Shown in pieces: positions 62,203 to 64,000 of a DNA stretch of 64,000 nucleotides. Positions within the stretch are counted from its first letter, which is position 1. Every line of letters begins with the position of its first letter. The notes beneath the pieces are model-generated. The model was given only the letters and a program-made list of their open reading frames with translations, was not told the origin of the DNA and searched no databases. The DNA comes from Candidatus Limnocylindrales bacterium (lineage in GTDB: Bacteria > Desulfobacterota > Binatia > UBA1149 > CAITLU01): assembly GCA_035626395.1 (NCBI GenBank), contig DASPNR010000007.1, positions 357,012 to 421,011 on the forward strand, given 5' to 3'. The translations under genes were made by a program, and so were the position numbers.

Positions 62203-64000
62203 CTAACGACGCGTACCCAGGTTTGCAACTTTGCCGGCTCGCGCCAGTGCTTCCGCTTCCGCGTCCCTCCCGAGCTGCCGCAGGCACGCAATGGCTGCGT
62301 GCAGCGCCTGCACCGGTGCGCCGGGCATGGAGGCCGACGCCTTGTAGTCCTCGACGGCAGTCTGACAGCCTTGCACGCGCTGGCGCGCCACTCCGCGATT
62401 GAAGCGCACCAGGGCGGTGTCGCCGCCGAGCGAGATGGCCGCGTCATAGGCGGCGATGGCCTCGTCGTTGCGGCCGGCTGCCAGCAGCGCCTCGCCATGC
62501 TCGACGCGCAGCGCGGGATGCTTCGGAGACAGCTCAACGGCGCGGCCGAAGGCGTCGGCGGAATCGCCATGCCGCTGCAGGACGCGATAGACGAGCGCGA
62601 TGTTGTGCCAGGCGCGGCCCAGACGCGGGTCCTGCTCGAGCGCCCGGCGATAGGCTGCTTCGGCTTCCGTGAAGCGGCCGGAGCGTACCAGCGCATTGCC
62701 GAAATTGTAGGCGGCGACGGTATAGCCGGGGTGGATGGCCAGCGCCTCGCCGAAGTGGCGGCGCGACTCCTCCAGTCGCCCGAGGTGTCCGAGCGCCGAG
62801 CCGAGCTCCATGTGTGCGCGTGCGCTGCGAGGCACCGCCGCCACCGCCGATTGGAACAACGAAACGGGCGTGCGCCATTGCGCGGCTCGCCGCATGTCGA
62901 CGGCCATCCAAGTCGCGGCAACCAGCGCGAAGCCGGCCAGGGAGGCGGCGGCGCTCCGGGAGCGAGGCAGCCAGGCGAAGCCGGCACGTCGCGGCGTGGC
63001 CGCAGCCGTTCCAACCGCGGCCTGCAAGACCGCCGCCGCGCCGATGCACAGCAGAGCGGAGGGCAGATAGAAGAGGCGCTCGCCCATCACCGTGCCAATC
63101 GGGTAGACGACATTGGACACGATCGAATACGACGCGGCCGCCAGCAGCACGGAGGCCGCCACGGCCGGCATGGTGCGTCGCCACCGCCACGCCGCCCATG
63201 CGCATAGCGTGACCACGGCCAGCGCCAGCAGGGAATACCGATCGGCGAGGAAGCCTTCTCCGATGCCGAGAGCGTCGTAAGAGTAGTCGATGCTCAGGCG
63301 CTGCGGCCACATCGTCAGCCACAGGTACCGGCCAAGCACCGAGATGGCGCCGAGCAGGCGCGTCGGCAGCGGCAACACGCTGAGCTGGTTGTCGAGGATG
63401 TCGTCCTCGGCATCGGGCAGGGCAGGGCCCTCGGCCGCAACGCGCATCAGCGCGTACACGGAGAATGCGAACGTCAGGACGACAGTGGCCAGGACGTCGC
63501 GCGTGGCGAGCGTGCGCCGCGCGGGCAGCGCATCGCCGGCGCGCGCCGCATCGCTGGCTTGGATGCGTGTGGCGCCGCTGCCGCGCGCCGCATCGCTGGC
63601 TTGGATGCGTTTGGCGCCGCTGCCGCGCGACGCGTCGCCGGCGCGTACGCGTGTCGGGCCGCCGCCGCGCGCCTCTGCTCCGAACACGAGCGCGAACACG
63701 AGCGGCGCCGCAAGCACCGTCACCGTGTTCTCCTTGCACATCATTCCGGCAACGACCGCTGCCGCAGCCGCCGCCAGATAACCGGGCCTGCCGCTGCGAC
63801 GATAGCGCAGCGACCAGGCGGCCGCCGCCAGGAACGCGGCGGCCGCGCCGAGCTCGGCGCGGCCCACGGCCCAGATGACGGCCTCGCTGTGAATGGGCAG
63901 CAGGCAGGAGGCCAGCGCCGCCACGGCAGCGCTCCACGGAGCAAGGCCGAGCGCGCGGCCGAGCACGAACACGAGCCAGCTCACCAGCGCATGCATCAGG
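62203..64000 (-). CDS. TMTC-like membrane protein with C-terminal TPR repeats, 5' partial
   Basis: At least 597 aa, running off the right edge of the window (the first in-frame ATG is at 63996 but the frame continues). Multiple membrane segments (residues about 1-330) include LLPIHSEAVIWAVGRAELGA, MMCKENTVTVLAAPLVFALV and DNQLSVLPLPTRLLGAISVLGRYLWLTMWPQRLSIDYSYD, typical of the DUF1736/TMTC region. About 390-590 are TPR repeats (GSALGHLGRLEESRRHFGEA, YNFGNALVRSGRFTEAEAAY). Related eukaryotic TMTCs are O-mannosyltransferases; the bacterial function is unproven. A 42-base in-frame repeat lies in a loop. Confidence 0.85.
   Translation of the reverse strand, partial: LMHALVSWLVFVLGRALGLAPWSAAVAALASCLLPIHSEAVIWAVGRAELGAAAAFLAAAAWSLRYRRSGRPGYLAAAAAAVVAGMMCKENTVTVLAAPLVFALVFGAEARGGGPTRVRAGDASRGSGAKRIQASDAARGSGATRIQASDAARAGDALPARRTLATRDVLATVVLTFAFSVYALMRVAAEGPALPDAEDDILDNQLSVLPLPTRLLGAISVLGRYLWLTMWPQRLSIDYSYDALGIGEGFLADRYSLLALAVVTLCAWAAWRWRRTMPAVAASVLLAAASYSIVSNVVYPIGTVMGERLFYLPSALLCIGAAAVLQAAVGTAAATPRRAGFAWLPRSRSAAASLAGFALVAATWMAVDMRRAAQWRTPVSLFQSAVAAVPRSARAHMELGSALGHLGRLEESRRHFGEALAIHPGYTVAAYNFGNALVRSGRFTEAEAAYRRALEQDPRLGRAWHNIALVYRVLQRHGDSADAFGRAVELSPKHPALRVEHGEALLAAGRNDEAIAAYDAAISLGGDTALVRFNRGVARQRVQGCQTAVEDYKASASMPGAPVQALHAAIACLRQLGRDAEAEALARAGKVANLGTRR
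63541..63666. repeat. Three tandem 42-bp repeats inside the TMTC-like gene
   Basis: Units at 63541-63582, 63583-63624 and 63625-63666 each encode 14 residues in frame (minus strand: GSGAKRIQASDAAR-like). Units one and two differ at only one base; the third is diverged but has the same length and end (GCGCGACGCGTCGCC against GCGCGCCGCATCGCT). The repeat expands a hydrophilic loop without frameshift. Confidence 0.85.

Noticed and set aside
1..64000. CRISPR arrays, insertion sequences, prophage, integrase
   Set aside because: No regularly spaced palindromic repeats, no transposase or integrase-like protein and no terminal inverted repeats were seen.
1..64000. tRNA or rRNA genes, including selC
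   Set aside because: No cloverleaf with a GGTTCGAATC-type T-loop or rRNA core sequence was noticed while reading both strands; a tRNA search program was not available.

Overview
This is a GC-rich (roughly two-thirds G+C) chromosomal window from a Gram-negative bacterium. Outer-membrane features are plentiful: a type IV pilus/type II secretin, a TonB-dependent receptor, an ExbB/ExbD/TonB operon and two lipoprotein parvulins. Genes are dense, often overlap by 1-4 bases, and many start with GTG or TTG. The pilQ-aroK-aroB-aroQ order, secreted proteins with Myxococcota-type Cys-rich repeats and dockerin-like modules, and selenocysteine machinery suggest a deltaproteobacterial-grade lineage (Myxococcota, Desulfobacterota or the Binatota-like groups). 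That placement is inference; no rRNA or tRNA gene was seen.

Layout. 1-10.6 kb: the end of a secretin gene, then shikimate genes aroK, aroB and aroQ, then mfd, a lipoprotein peptidyl-prolyl isomerase, pdxA and a phosphohexomutase, mostly translationally coupled. 10.7-18.4 kb: uvrA, a short tandem repeat, a small secreted protein, a cysteine desulfurase with an A-type Fe-S carrier, two small conserved proteins and leucyl aminopeptidase. 18.7-28.4 kb: an accessory region of exported proteins, with an SLBB-like protein, a Cys-rich protein with a dockerin-like end, a TonB-dependent receptor divergent from a beta-helix protein that carries a degenerate dockerin-like module, and two proteins that share a cohesin-like domain. 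28.5-33.3 kb: a PAP2 phosphatase, a radical-SAM protein paired with a DUF4130-UdgX fusion (uracil-DNA repair), and a phytoene-desaturase-like flavoprotein; parts of this stretch look AT-richer than the rest.

33.4-39.2 kb (minus): a seven-gene DUF3450-ExbB-ExbB-ExbD-ExbD-TonB-TPR energy-transduction operon, which could power the receptor at 20.7-23.3 kb. 39.4-43.2 kb (minus): a four-gene operon with every junction overlapping by 4 bases, encoding a Tat-exported protein, a B12-binding radical-SAM enzyme, a PhyH-type dioxygenase and a SAM methyltransferase; this is a good candidate for an undescribed modification or biosynthetic pathway. 43.4-50 kb: a LamG-like remnant, an ammonium transporter behind a consensus sigma-54 promoter, an L,D-transpeptidase, a GH5 endoglycoceramidase-like enzyme and a small secreted protein. 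50.2-57.5 kb: a CCA-adding-type enzyme divergent from selA-selB-selD, then a second lipoprotein parvulin. 57.6-64 kb (minus): a PDZ/S41 protease with an extended C-terminus, a small LuxR-type regulator behind a second consensus sigma-54 promoter, a VKOR-DsbA fusion and a TMTC-like membrane TPR protein that runs off the window.

The most interesting signals are the shared dockerin-like and cohesin-like modules at 19-28 kb, the 39.4-43.2 kb operon, the radical-SAM/DUF4130-UdgX pair, and the two sigma-54 promoters.
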